A stretch of 64,000 nt of DNA from Saprospiraceae bacterium. Lineage in GTDB: Bacteria > Bacteroidota > Bacteroidia > Chitinophagales > Saprospiraceae. Below the pieces are notes generated by a model. The model was given only the letters and a program-made list of their open reading frames with translations, searched no databases and was not told where the DNA came from. Positions 1-8,944 of this stretch are shown in pieces (the stretch's first letter is position 1; the number at the start of each line of letters is the position of its first letter). Position numbers and translations under genes: made by a program. The stretch is taken from the NCBI GenBank assembly GCA_029262995.1, contig JAJCYH010000019.1:1-64000 (forward strand). The letters run 5' to 3'.

Positions 1-1
1 T

Positions 2-124
2 TTGGATGAATACAATTTTAAATTTAACAGGCACAAGATGAAGGGTGAAATTATAAATGTAGTACTCCAAAGAATGCTCACACATCCTCCGAGAACGTAT
101 CAGGAAATTTTTAGTGTTTCTTAA
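2..124 (+). pseudogene. C-terminal end of IS1595/ISXO2-like transposase (cut by window edge)
   Basis: An open frame enters from the left edge and stops at 122-124, giving 40 residues. The segment LDEYNFKFNRHK closely resembles the conserved C-terminal end of IS1595/ISXO2-type DDE transposases, where LDEFxFRFNRR is typical, and the remaining residues (about 28) look like the usual variable tail. Whether the gene upstream of the window is intact cannot be seen; I list it as an element remnant because only the tail is available. No terminal inverted repeat could be identified between 125 and 190. The assignment rests on remembered family consensus, so it is moderate. Confidence 0.5.
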
Positions 125-190
125 ATGCGCAATTCAGTAAAAAAATATTTAGATCAGTCAGAATCTGTAAGTTATGTGCGATTTGGGTGA

Positions 191-1996
191 TTATTTCTCA
201 AATAATTGGCCCAAAACGGCTTGTTTATAATACAATCCATCTTCGATTTGCATAAGCTCTTCGTGCTTACCTTGCTCAGCTATTGTTCCGGATTCTAAAA
301 CATAAATTCGGTCCGCATCTATAATGGTACTTAATCTATGCGCAATTATGATTGAAGTTCTTCCCTTCATTAACCGATTTAAAGCTTCTTGAACAAATTT
401 TTCAGACTCACTGTCAAGGGCGGAAGTAGCTTCATCTAATAATAATATAACAGGATCTTTTAAAATTGCCCTAGCGATAGCAATCCTTTGTCTCTGTCCT
501 CCTGATAATTTTACACCTCTTTCGCCTACTATAGTTTCCATCCCCTCTGGAAAAGAATTAATAAATTCCCAAGAATTTGATTGCTTGGCCGCTTCAATTA
601 CTTTTTCTTCAGATGCAAATTCATCACCATAGAGTATATTTTCTCTAATAGTGCCTCCAAATAGCGTAACTTCTTGAGGTACAAAAGCTATATGGTTTCT
701 ATAGGGTCTTAATTCATATTCATAGATTGATTTTCCATCTACCAAGATATCACCACTGTTGACATTATAAAATCGAAGCAATAACTGTACAATAGTAGAC
801 TTTCCAACACCACTAGGACCAACAATAGCAATTTTCTCACCACTACTAATTTGCATTGAAATACTATTCAATATTTTAATTTCAGATCTAGAAGGATAAG
901 AGAAACTAACATTCGAAAGTTGAATATTCCCTTTTAATTTCTCTCCCTTAGTCAAAGGAATATCATTTAATTCCAACTCTGCATCTAAAAACAATATATT
1001 CCTTACCCTTTCTGTTGCGCCTATGGCACCTAATAATTCCGTTACCAAATTTCCAAGTCCTGCTATAGCACCTCCAATAATAAATGTATAAGTAACAAAT
1101 GATATAAGCGCACCAGATGTCATTAATCCATCTTGCACCATATTGGCACCCATATAGATTATAAAAAATATTGCGCCCAAGAATACTACAGTAAGAAATA
1201 AAATAAACAATCCCCTAGATCGTCCATACTTTAATGCAACTACAATTAACTTATCTTGGAGAGCATTGTATTTTCTCTTTTCAAACATTTCAGTCGCAAA
1301 AGCTTTTACAACTTTTACAGATTGTACAACTTCCCCCAATAAAGCATTTGAGTCTGCTAAAACATTTTGTCTGTCTTTGGAAAGCTTTCTAATCATTCTC
1401 CCAAAAATCAAGGTCAAAATCACAACAACTGGAATTGTTGCCAACATGATTAAGGAAAGTTTAGGTGTAACAATCAATAAAAATGCAATACCAGAAACCA
1501 ACACAAGAATCTGTCTAATTAACTCTGCCATTTGTATTGAGAATACAGAATATAATTTGGAAATATCAGCACTAACCCTACTAATCAGCTCTCCCGAACT
1601 AGTTTCCTCATAAAAGTTAATCGGTAAAGTAAGCAGTTTAGTAAACACATCTCTTCGTATATCAGCAATGGATTTTTCCGCAAAATGCGCTGTAAGATAG
1701 ATTCTACCATAAGAAGCCAAACCCTGAACAATCAATAGCAATAACATAATAATTCCAAGACTTTCCAGACTAAGCTTAATCTTATATTGCTCTTGTTTTG
1801 CGACATCAAACAATAAACCAATCAAACTAGGAATTACCATAAAGCTTATGGTCGATATAAAAAGCATTAACAAGGAAAATATGAAATATAGTTTGTAGGG
1901 CTTTACGTAGGTAAATATTTTGATCGTATCCCAGAATTGTTCCTTGGAAAACTTTACACGTTCCTCTTTATCCATTTTATTTTTTCGCCCAAACAT
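191..1996 (-). CDS. ABC transporter, fused permease and ATPase (MsbA-type half exporter)
   Basis: This 601-residue protein has the standard half-exporter layout: an ABC type 1 transmembrane domain (about residues 25-330, six hydrophobic helices) followed by a nucleotide-binding domain. Walker A GPSGVGKS lies at 393-400, the Q-loop at about 441, the signature LSGGQ at 497-501 and Walker B ILLLDEA at 517-523 followed by the D-loop SALDSE. It should work as a homodimer in the inner membrane, exporting a lipid or hydrophobic compound using ATP; the substrate cannot be read from sequence. Length and order match the MsbA/LmrA group, but that group also includes many drug and peptide exporters, so no symbol is given. 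It is transcribed alone, divergently from the secreted protein at 2145. Confidence 0.93.
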   Translation of the reverse strand: MFGRKNKMDKEERVKFSKEQFWDTIKIFTYVKPYKLYFIFSLLMLFISTISFMVIPSLIGLLFDVAKQEQYKIKLSLESLGIIMLLLLIVQGLASYGRIYLTAHFAEKSIADIRRDVFTKLLTLPINFYEETSSGELISRVSADISKLYSVFSIQMAELIRQILVLVSGIAFLLIVTPKLSLIMLATIPVVVILTLIFGRMIRKLSKDRQNVLADSNALLGEVVQSVKVVKAFATEMFEKRKYNALQDKLIVVALKYGRSRGLFILFLTVVFLGAIFFIIYMGANMVQDGLMTSGALISFVTYTFIIGGAIAGLGNLVTELLGAIGATERVRNILFLDAELELNDIPLTKGEKLKGNIQLSNVSFSYPSRSEIKILNSISMQISSGEKIAIVGPSGVGKSTIVQLLLRFYNVNSGDILVDGKSIYEYELRPYRNHIAFVPQEVTLFGGTIRENILYGDEFASEEKVIEAAKQSNSWEFINSFPEGMETIVGERGVKLSGGQRQRIAIARAILKDPVILLLDEATSALDSESEKFVQEALNRLMKGRTSIIIAHRLSTIIDADRIYVLESGTIAEQGKHEELMQIEDGLYYKQAVLGQLFEK

Positions 1997-2144
1997 TGTG
2001 CAAATATATTGAAAGAGATATGATAATAGCGATTTAGTTTAGTTCAATTAAAATCCTATAATCCGAAGCAAAAAGTCTTTTCCTACACATTATGGAGTTT
2101 TTAAGAAAAAGCAGACACTAAGCTTTGTAAAAAAAATTATTTTA

Positions 2145-2978
2145 GTGAAAAAAACACACGTGAAATCTAAAATCATATTAATTCTGTTTTTTATAACTTC
2201 CATTGCTTTGATGTCAAATCGCTCAGGAAGAGCTTTCACTTCCGGAAATGGTGCCACTACTGCACCTGGAGAATCTGGCACCTATTGTGGTAGCTTTGGA
2301 TGTCATTTTAGTGGTTCCTTTGATCCTGAAGGCCAAATAAAATTATTAACTACCGATTCCTTGGAAGTTGATAAATATATTCCTGGAGAAGGTTATATAA
2401 TTAAAATAAACATAGAACACAACGGCACACCTGCTGGGTATGGATTTCAATTGGTTGGCCTAAAAAGCGATGATAATTCAGGAATTAGTGGCTTTACTAA
2501 TTTACCCAACAAAGTTCAACAAGTATCCTTAGGTGACAGACAATACATCGAACATGAAGATATATTGCAAACCAATCCGATATACCTTAACTGGACAGCT
2601 CCAGAATCTGGTATAGGAAATATTGATTTTTATGGCGCTGTAAATGTTGTTAATGGCAATTCAGAAAGTACAGGAGATGGTGCAGATACGACACAATTGA
2701 AGATTACAGAAGATATTATGTCTTCTCTTTCAGAATACAAGCTGAATTCTGCTACTATTTTGGTCTATCCTAATCCGGCATCAGATCTCATTAATATAGA
2801 ATCCAATCAAAGTATTAATTCAGTTAGTATAATTAATCTTGAAGGACGCATGGTAAAATCAATAAGTAGCCCAAATCTAAAAATAATGGATGTTTCCAAT
2901 CTTCATGCTGGCGTTTATGTGATCCATATCATTACTGGTGTAGGAACTATTGAAGTCAAGAGAATATTTATTAACTAG
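2145..2978 (+). CDS. Secreted choice-of-anchor V-like protein with T9SS sorting domain
   Basis: The 277-residue product starts with a signal peptide (basic KKTHVKSK, then a hydrophobic run to about residue 24). It continues with a Gly/Ser-rich Cys-containing stretch (CGSFGCH) and a beta-sandwich typical of choice-of-anchor V/Reeler-like surface proteins. Residues from about 200 form a type A T9SS C-terminal domain, with VYPNPASDLINIES and the final GVYVIHI and VKRIFIN strands. It is therefore expected to be exported by Sec, carried across the outer membrane by T9SS and attached to or released from the surface. The start used is GTG at 2145, because the next in-frame ATG (2211) would remove the signal peptide. 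The 3' end overlaps the convergent TPR lipoprotein gene by 8 bp. Confidence 0.85.
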   Translation: MKKTHVKSKIILILFFITSIALMSNRSGRAFTSGNGATTAPGESGTYCGSFGCHFSGSFDPEGQIKLLTTDSLEVDKYIPGEGYIIKINIEHNGTPAGYGFQLVGLKSDDNSGISGFTNLPNKVQQVSLGDRQYIEHEDILQTNPIYLNWTAPESGIGNIDFYGAVNVVNGNSESTGDGADTTQLKITEDIMSSLSEYKLNSATILVYPNPASDLINIESNQSINSVSIINLEGRMVKSISSPNLKIMDVSNLHAGVYVIHIITGVGTIEVKRIFIN

Positions 2979-3996
2979 TTTTATCTGACATTTTCTCTTC
3001 AAGATCCGAAACTGCTTTTCTAGCTTTCGCAAAATTAATATTCAGCTTAATACTGGTATTATAGTCTTCCTTTGCAGCTTCTAGATTATTGAGTGCTTCA
3101 CTAGCTAGTCCCCTATAATAATAGGAAAGATATAACTGAGGCTTAACTTTACACATAATGTCGAACGACTCAAAAGCCCTTTGCATAGAATCAAGACTCA
3201 TAAATAATATCCCAGAATTAAGATAGGCGTCTATATAGTTTTTATCTATTAAAACTATACTTTGATATATTTTAAGTGCTTCATCAATTTGACCATTATT
3301 CTGTAAATAATATGCTTTCGAATGCCAGGGTACTGGGTTGTTTCTATCTACATTTATCGCAGCATCATAATACTCTATAGCTATTGGGTTCTTTTCATCT
3401 TCAAATAATTGCCCCAAAATAATCCATGCATCAGTTAGTTCCGGGTCAAGTTCCGTAGCTTTTCTAAACGCGGTCTTTGCTCTTTCAATATCACCTACAC
3501 TTCTTAAGTTCATACCCATCATAAAATATGCTTCAGCATTTTGGGGATTTATCGTAAGAATATTTGAACATGTTTGTAATGAATTGTCATATTGCTTCAA
3601 AATCAATTGCATCTCTGACATTTTTAAAAGACTTGGAATTCTTTTCGGGAATGTCCGGATACATTTCTCCATTGTCAATAAAGCTTCCTTAGATTTCAAA
3701 TAATCCAAATAAGAATCAGATAGCAAATGATAATAATCGGCTTGAAGTGAATCTATTTTAATGGCTTTCTCCATATCTTCTATGGCTCCATCATAATAGC
3801 CATTTTCATAATACAATTTTGCCCTTTCAAAATAAAGCACATGATCCGTGCTGTCTTTTTCTATCAACACATTTAGTTGATCTAGAGCAGTATTTCCAGT
3901 CTTCTTAATCTCTGCTCCTTTCCTCCTGTCATCACAAGATGTAAAGCCAACCAGTCCAACAAATAACATGATCAAGATATATATAAATGACTTCAT
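2971..3996 (-). CDS. TPR-repeat lipoprotein
   Basis: A 341-residue protein beginning with a lipoprotein signal (hydrophobic residues 5-17, lipobox GFTSC with Cys about 21), then about eight tetratricopeptide repeats from residue 35 to the end, recognisable by recurring A/Y/F spacing such as AEAYFMMGMNLRSVGD. TPR lipoproteins act as scaffolds for protein complexes in the periplasm or at the outer membrane; no partner can be named. The start codon overlaps the stop of the PhzF-like gene by 4 bp (ATGA), so the two are translationally coupled and part of the leftward operon beginning at 7791. It converges on and overlaps the T9SS protein gene. Confidence 0.88.
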   Translation of the reverse strand: MKSFIYILIMLFVGLVGFTSCDDRRKGAEIKKTGNTALDQLNVLIEKDSTDHVLYFERAKLYYENGYYDGAIEDMEKAIKIDSLQADYYHLLSDSYLDYLKSKEALLTMEKCIRTFPKRIPSLLKMSEMQLILKQYDNSLQTCSNILTINPQNAEAYFMMGMNLRSVGDIERAKTAFRKATELDPELTDAWIILGQLFEDEKNPIAIEYYDAAINVDRNNPVPWHSKAYYLQNNGQIDEALKIYQSIVLIDKNYIDAYLNSGILFMSLDSMQRAFESFDIMCKVKPQLYLSYYYRGLASEALNNLEAAKEDYNTSIKLNINFAKARKAVSDLEEKMSDKTS

Positions 3997-4772
3997 ATTA
4001 ATTCTCCCTTTATTACTGTAATTGCATTTCCCTCAATGAGAACACGATCTCCTTTAATTATACATTTTAATTCACCATTCCTATCACTTAATTGGCTTGC
4101 AAGCATTTCAGTCTTCCCTAACACTTTAGACCAATATTCTGCTAATAATGTATGCGCTGAACCCGTCACAGGATCTTCATCAATTCCACAATTTGGTGCA
4201 AACACTCTTGAAACAAAATCCCTTTTATCTCCAACACTACTTATAATGACAGCCCTAAAATTATGCTTTTTCATCTCAACCAAATTAGGCATACATTCTT
4301 TTACAGCAGATTGATCTTTAACGATTAAAAGTAAATCATCGGTACCTTTATAAGCTTTATGTATTTTCTGATTTATTAAATTTTCAAATTCCTGTGTTTT
4401 TAATTTGTTAGATTTGTCCAATGGAAAATTCATCTGGTAAGAATGAGACATTTTTAACACTCTTAATTCTCCAGCCTCTTGAGTTGAAAAGATTATTTCT
4501 TCTTTATCAAAACCCATTTCAGCAAATAATACATGAGCAGATGCTAATGTCGCATGTCCACATAATCTTACTTCCGTATTTGGTGTAAACCACCTCAAAT
4601 GATAATCACTTTGTTCTCCCTTGACAAGGAAAGCCGTTTCTGATAGATTCATTTCTGTAGCAATCGCTTGCAATTCATTATCGTCTAACCATTTTTCAAG
4701 CAAACAAACCCCTGCAGGGTTGCCCTTATATTTTTTCTTTGTAAACGCATCTACTTGATATAAAGGAATCAT
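3993..4772 (-). CDS. PhzF family isomerase/epimerase-like protein
   Basis: The 259 residues match the PhzF fold throughout: an N-terminal strand with VDAF, a GNPAGVC loop at about 17-23, LSETAFLV with the Glu at residue 45 (the position of the catalytic Glu in PhzF of phenazine synthesis), a RLCGHATLASAH segment, and a second-half GIDEDPVTGSAH loop. PhzF itself isomerises dihydro-3-hydroxyanthranilate, but most family members belong to organisms without phenazines and their substrates are unknown. No phenazine genes occur here. It lies 4 bp after dsbD and overlaps the next gene by 4 bp, so it is in the same operon, with no obvious functional link to disulfide chemistry. Confidence 0.92.
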   Translation of the reverse strand: MIPLYQVDAFTKKKYKGNPAGVCLLEKWLDDNELQAIATEMNLSETAFLVKGEQSDYHLRWFTPNTEVRLCGHATLASAHVLFAEMGFDKEEIIFSTQEAGELRVLKMSHSYQMNFPLDKSNKLKTQEFENLINQKIHKAYKGTDDLLLIVKDQSAVKECMPNLVEMKKHNFRAVIISSVGDKRDFVSRVFAPNCGIDEDPVTGSAHTLLAEYWSKVLGKTEMLASQLSDRNGELKCIIKGDRVLIEGNAITVIKGELI

Positions 4773-4776
4773 CAGC

Positions 4777-7236
4777 CTACTTTAAATTTTTAAACGTGTT
4801 CAACCCACACTCCATGTAAGCATTGTATTCTTCAATACCCTCATTTTGCCTGTATCCTCTTGGCTTGGCAATGACTTCTTCATTAGGTGTCATCATAACA
4901 TACAAAGGCTGAGAGTTTTGTTCAAAATTAACAATCTGGAAATCGGCCCATTTGTTACCCACATTTCTCATTTTTTTACTCTTATCTCTTTGAGAAACTT
5001 TTGGTTCAGTAAGCTTTTTATCATCATCTACATACAATGAAATCAAAACACTTTCATTACTTAACTTATGTCTTATCTCTTCACTAACCCAAATATGTTC
5101 CTCTACCTTCCTACAGTTAACACAACCAAATCCAGTAAAATCAAGAAAGACCATTTTGTTTTCCTTCTTTGCATAATCCAAACCTTCATAATAATCTTTA
5201 AAACAAGGAATGTTATTGGCACACATCGTGTAACTAGGGTATACAGATTTAATGCTCTCATCTACCTCACCCGAGGGCTTGAAAAAATTGTAATGTGCCG
5301 GTGGCGCTAATCCACTCAAGACACCTAATGAATTATAATTGCCTGTTTTTTCATTACTTAAAAAGCCTGTCGCTAAATAAACAGTGAAAGCAGTTGTCAA
5401 TAATGCAAAACTCAATCTCATTATACCCAATCTCTTGATTGGACTGTCATGAGGGAACTTTATTATACCAAAAAAGTATAAGCTTAAAAGAGCAAACAGA
5501 ACAACCCATATTCCCATGAATAATTCATATTTTAGAAAACTCCAATGATTGGTCATATCTGCTACAGAAAGAAATTTAAATGCTAATGCCAATTCTAAAA
5601 ATCCCAATACCACCTTAACAGAATTCATCCATCCTCCCGATTGAGGTAATGTATTTAGCCAAGCAGGGAAAGCAGCAAATAATCCAAATGGCAAGGCCAA
5701 AGCAATTGCAAAACCAAGCATCACGACCGAAGGACCTACAGCATTGGAAGCCGCTGATACAATTGCTGATCCAATAATTGGACCTGTACAGGAAAATGAA
5801 ACAAGCGCCAAAGTAAAAGCCATGAAAAATATACCAATTATACCTCCTTTATCAGCCATACTGTCACTCTTAGTTGACCAAGAGCTCGGCAAGGTAATTT
5901 CATAATATCCAAAAAATGAAAAAGCAAAGACAACAAATATGATAAAGAATAAAGTATTGGCTATCCAGTTGGTAGACAACCGATTTAAGGCTTCAGGACC
6001 AAATGCCGCGGTTAACACTAATCCAAGTGCTACATAAATTACAATAATTGATAAAGCATAAATCAATCCATTTACCCAACCCTTTCTTTTAGTATCCTTG
6101 GTGAAAAAACTAACAGTCAATGGAATCATAGGAAACACACAAGGTGTTAATAATGCTAATAACCCGCCCAAAAAACCAAAAAGAAAAGACATAGGCAATC
6201 CTCTATCTTCTGTTTCTTCTCCACCAATGCAATCACCTATCGGATTTGCGTAAGTTTCAATGATTGAGCCGATTCGTTGATCCACTATCGCTAGGTCGTC
6301 AAAAGGATTTGACGGACTCATAGTTATTGCTTCTCCGGCAAGCATTTTCTGAGGATCAAAAATAAATTCAACATCAGTCGGTGACAGACACTTTTCATCA
6401 TCACAAGTCATATAGCTTATATAACCATTGATTTGCTTCTTCTTCGGATTTTTTATTATTTGCTTAATTGAAAAATCCTTATCGCTTAAATATTTAATAA
6501 CATTGACATTGTCAAATAACGGATCAGGACCTTCTTTTTTCTTACCATCTTCAGTAGCCTCTCCTACCAATTCAAAATCTTCCGAATTTTCGTAATATAT
6601 ACTTGTAGGAAAAGGTCCATTATCTTCAGTATACAGAGAATAAACCGTCCAGTTATCCTCAATTTGAGCCACAAAGATTAATTCAAAAGATCCATCCCCT
6701 AGATCTTTAATTTCAAAGTCCCATTCAACTGGATCCAAAAGCATATCAATATCCTGATCGTTATCAGTTTGCCCTAGATTATTTACATTAAAACTAAATT
6801 CTACATCTGTAGGTGGCAAACATTTTTCATCATCACAAGTCATGTACGTCAGGTAGCCTGTAATCATAGATTGACCTTTCTCTAGACCAAGTCTTTGTCT
6901 GATTATAAAAGGCTCATCTGATAAAAATTTGGTCACTTCAATTCCAAAAATATTGTCCATTACAGACTTTCGATGCCCCAATTCTTCTGAATCTCCAATT
7001 TTGGAAACACCATCAGACTCAAAATTAATAGATGTAGGAACAGGTCCTTCATCTGAGTTGTATTGTGAGTAAACTGTCCACCCCTCATCAATTGCTGCTT
7101 CAAATTCAAGCATATATTCAGAGTCTCCAATCTCAGTCAAAGAATACGTCCATTGAACAGGATCAAAATTCTGAGCATTGACAAGCATTGATAAAAACAA
7201 TAAAGACAGTGAAAATAAGTATCGCATGTAGGTCAT
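4777..7236 (-). CDS. dsbD: Thiol:disulfide interchange protein DsbD with duplicated N-terminal domain
   Basis: An 819-residue membrane protein that carries reducing power from cytoplasmic thioredoxin to periplasmic partners. After a signal peptide (to about residue 21) come two tandem DsbD-alpha-like domains, each ending in a TCDDEKCL motif (Cys pairs at 134/139 and 278/283). A membrane domain spans about 348-625, with TPCVFPM (Cys 366) and FSCTGP (Cys 483) as the transmembrane redox pair. A C-terminal thioredoxin-like domain carries GFGCVNCRK (Cys 705/708). E. coli DsbD has only one N-terminal domain and about 565 residues, so the tandem N-domain is the unusual part. It follows a single-domain paralogue of its own N-domain by 18 bp. 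Partners could include cytochrome c maturation or disulfide isomerases, none of them in this window. Confidence 0.93.
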   Translation of the reverse strand: MTYMRYLFSLSLLFLSMLVNAQNFDPVQWTYSLTEIGDSEYMLEFEAAIDEGWTVYSQYNSDEGPVPTSINFESDGVSKIGDSEELGHRKSVMDNIFGIEVTKFLSDEPFIIRQRLGLEKGQSMITGYLTYMTCDDEKCLPPTDVEFSFNVNNLGQTDNDQDIDMLLDPVEWDFEIKDLGDGSFELIFVAQIEDNWTVYSLYTEDNGPFPTSIYYENSEDFELVGEATEDGKKKEGPDPLFDNVNVIKYLSDKDFSIKQIIKNPKKKQINGYISYMTCDDEKCLSPTDVEFIFDPQKMLAGEAITMSPSNPFDDLAIVDQRIGSIIETYANPIGDCIGGEETEDRGLPMSFLFGFLGGLLALLTPCVFPMIPLTVSFFTKDTKRKGWVNGLIYALSIIVIYVALGLVLTAAFGPEALNRLSTNWIANTLFFIIFVVFAFSFFGYYEITLPSSWSTKSDSMADKGGIIGIFFMAFTLALVSFSCTGPIIGSAIVSAASNAVGPSVVMLGFAIALALPFGLFAAFPAWLNTLPQSGGWMNSVKVVLGFLELALAFKFLSVADMTNHWSFLKYELFMGIWVVLFALLSLYFFGIIKFPHDSPIKRLGIMRLSFALLTTAFTVYLATGFLSNEKTGNYNSLGVLSGLAPPAHYNFFKPSGEVDESIKSVYPSYTMCANNIPCFKDYYEGLDYAKKENKMVFLDFTGFGCVNCRKVEEHIWVSEEIRHKLSNESVLISLYVDDDKKLTEPKVSQRDKSKKMRNVGNKWADFQIVNFEQNSQPLYVMMTPNEEVIAKPRGYRQNEGIEEYNAYMECGLNTFKNLK

Positions 7237-7254
7237 TTTATATCAACTTTTTAA

Positions 7255-7791
7255 TTAATCGTTCTTCTTTATTAGCTTAATTCCCTTACCATCACTACTT
7301 TTTTCCAAAGAATTATAAAGAACGTTTATTTTAAAACTGAAATTGGCATCAGTTGGTGGAATACAAACTTTATTGTTACACACCATATATGTAACATAAC
7401 CCGTAATCGGTTTTGAAATATCATTCACATCAACTCTTTGTTTCAAAATATAGGCTTGCTTGTATGAGTATTTTATAACATTAATTCCAAACAATTCATC
7501 CATGCCCTCTTTTCTTTCTCCACTTTCAATCCCTTCATCAACGGGCTTAACATTATCTGAAGTGAAACTTACAGATGTAGCAATGGGACCTCCCTTTCCA
7601 GTATCTTTAGAATAGATAACCCAAGGAGCATCAAGGTCCGCCCTATACATTAATTCATACTCTGTTGGACCAACTTGGTTTATGTCAAATGACCATTTTA
7701 TCGGTTCTCTATCTTGCTGGGCAAATAGTCCTATTGAGACAATACAAAATATTATGCTTAAGAATGCTTTCATTTCTGTTATGTAATTCAT
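7255..7791 (-). CDS. Secreted stand-alone DsbD N-terminal-domain-like protein
   Basis: A 178-residue exported protein whose mature part is homologous to each of the two N-terminal modules of the adjacent DsbD: it shares the W-T/V-YS strand, the GPxxTSVSF strand, a FGINVIKY segment and a Cys pair in VCNNKVCIPPTD. A signal peptide is clear if translation starts at the internal ATG at 7773 (MKAFLSIIFCIVS, cleaved after FAQ); the ATG at 7791 adds six residues. It probably relays electrons from DsbD or acts as its substrate. It is the first gene of the leftward operon to 2971, with a TAAATTTG promoter element at 7807-7814. Confidence 0.85.
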   Translation of the reverse strand: MNYITEMKAFLSIIFCIVSIGLFAQQDREPIKWSFDINQVGPTEYELMYRADLDAPWVIYSKDTGKGGPIATSVSFTSDNVKPVDEGIESGERKEGMDELFGINVIKYSYKQAYILKQRVDVNDISKPITGYVTYMVCNNKVCIPPTDANFSFKINVLYNSLEKSSDGKGIKLIKKND

Positions 7792-7806
7792 TTAATTAAA
7801 AAAATG

Positions 7807-7814
7807 CAAATTTA
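7807..7814 (-). promoter_or_regulatory. Bacteroidota -7 element TAAATTTG upstream of the dsbD operon
   Basis: The minus strand reads TAAATTTG, a perfect match to the Bacteroidota primary sigma -7 consensus TAnnTTTG, 15 bp before the ATG at 7791 and 33 bp before the ATG at 7773. No convincing TTTG -33 element is seen at the usual 19-21 bp distance. The call rests on motif and position only. Confidence 0.4.
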
Positions 7815-8012
7815 ATCTATTTAAAAAGACAATTGAATACGATCATCGTTCATGGACTTTATCTTACTTGTCTTTTAAAAGACCTTATTAATTGATAATG
7901 AACTTCTAATAATTGAATCAAATATTGCAGAAAAGTCAATTGTTTTGCTCGTTTCTGGTGATGTTTATCAATTCTTTAACAAAATACGAAACGTTTCTTA
8001 GTTTGATTTTAA

Positions 8013-8828
8013 CTAAACAGCTACCTGAAAATCCCTTAATGCCTCGTTTAGGGAAGTCTTTAGGTTTGTACTCTCCTTTCTTTTACCAATAATCAAAGCA
8101 CAAGACACATTGTAATCCCCTGCAGGGAATTTCTTAATATAAGAACCTGGAATAACAACTGATCTTTCCGGTACTTCTCCTTTATATCTTATTTCCTTTT
8201 CACCTGTCACATCAATGATATGAGTTGACTTGGTTAAGACTACATTTGCCCCAAGTACAGCTTCTTTCCTTACACGAACGCCTTCTACAACAATGCTTCT
8301 AGATCCAATAAAACAACCATCTTCAATTATAGTAGGACTTGCTTGTGGTGGTTCAAGAACCCCACCAATACCTACTCCACCAGAAAGGTGAACATTTTGT
8401 CCAATTTGCGCTCCAGACCCTACAGTTGCCCATGTATCAACCATAGTTCCTGAACCTACATAACTTGCAAGGTTTACATAACTCGGCATCATTATTACAC
8501 CCGGCTCCAAAAAGCATCCATATCGAGCAATAGCATGAGGCACTACTCGAACTCCTGCTTCAGCAAAATTCCTTTTTAGCGGAATTTTATCGTGAAATTC
8601 AAAAGGACCAATCTCTATAGTTTTCATTTCCTGAATTGGGAAATACATCGAAATCGCTTTTTTGACCCAAATGTTTACTTTCCATTCATCTCCAATCGGC
8701 TCAGCAACTCTTATTTTGCCTTTATCCAACATTTCCATAACTGCCCAAACAGCTTCTTTTACAGTATTGTCTTTTAGTTTTGTTGGATCGCCATATGCAT
8801 CATTGATAATGCTTTCGATATCTTTCAT
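8013..8828 (-). CDS. dapD: 2,3,4,5-tetrahydropyridine-2,6-dicarboxylate N-succinyltransferase
   Basis: DapD transfers succinyl from succinyl-CoA to tetrahydrodipicolinate in the succinylase branch of lysine and diaminopimelate synthesis. The 271-residue length is typical. It has an alpha-helical N-terminal domain (residues 1-100). A left-handed beta helix of hexapeptide repeats spans about 105-205 (for example GSGTMVDTWATVGSGAQIG, GGVGIGGVLEPPQ, IIEDGCFIGSRSIVVEGV). The C-terminal strand contains the family segment PGSYIKKFPAGDYNVSCA. It stands alone, with about 220 bp between it and the dsbD operon and about 115 bp to the next upstream gene; other lysine genes are elsewhere. Confidence 0.97.
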   Translation of the reverse strand: MKDIESIINDAYGDPTKLKDNTVKEAVWAVMEMLDKGKIRVAEPIGDEWKVNIWVKKAISMYFPIQEMKTIEIGPFEFHDKIPLKRNFAEAGVRVVPHAIARYGCFLEPGVIMMPSYVNLASYVGSGTMVDTWATVGSGAQIGQNVHLSGGVGIGGVLEPPQASPTIIEDGCFIGSRSIVVEGVRVRKEAVLGANVVLTKSTHIIDVTGEKEIRYKGEVPERSVVIPGSYIKKFPAGDYNVSCALIIGKRKESTNLKTSLNEALRDFQVAV

Positions 8829-8944
8829 TTCTTAGGTTTAATTATAAGGATTGCTTAGCGCAAAATTTGAGAACCCTAAATTAAGCATTCCTCTTTGCTA
8901 GAAATAATATTATAGTCCAGATAATAAGTAGGTATTTTTTACTT

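Noticed and set aside
1266-1613. Plus-strand frame of 115 codons inside the ABC exporter gene
   Set aside because: Antisense to a clear transmembrane domain, with no recognisable protein features.
3993-4772. Phenazine biosynthesis
   Set aside because: Only a PhzF-like gene is present; the family is much wider than phenazine producers and no other phz genes occur.
7792-8012. tRNA or small RNA in the dapD-dsbD gap
   Set aside because: No cloverleaf or TTCRA-type T-loop was found; the sequence is plain A/T-rich intergenic DNA with one promoter element.
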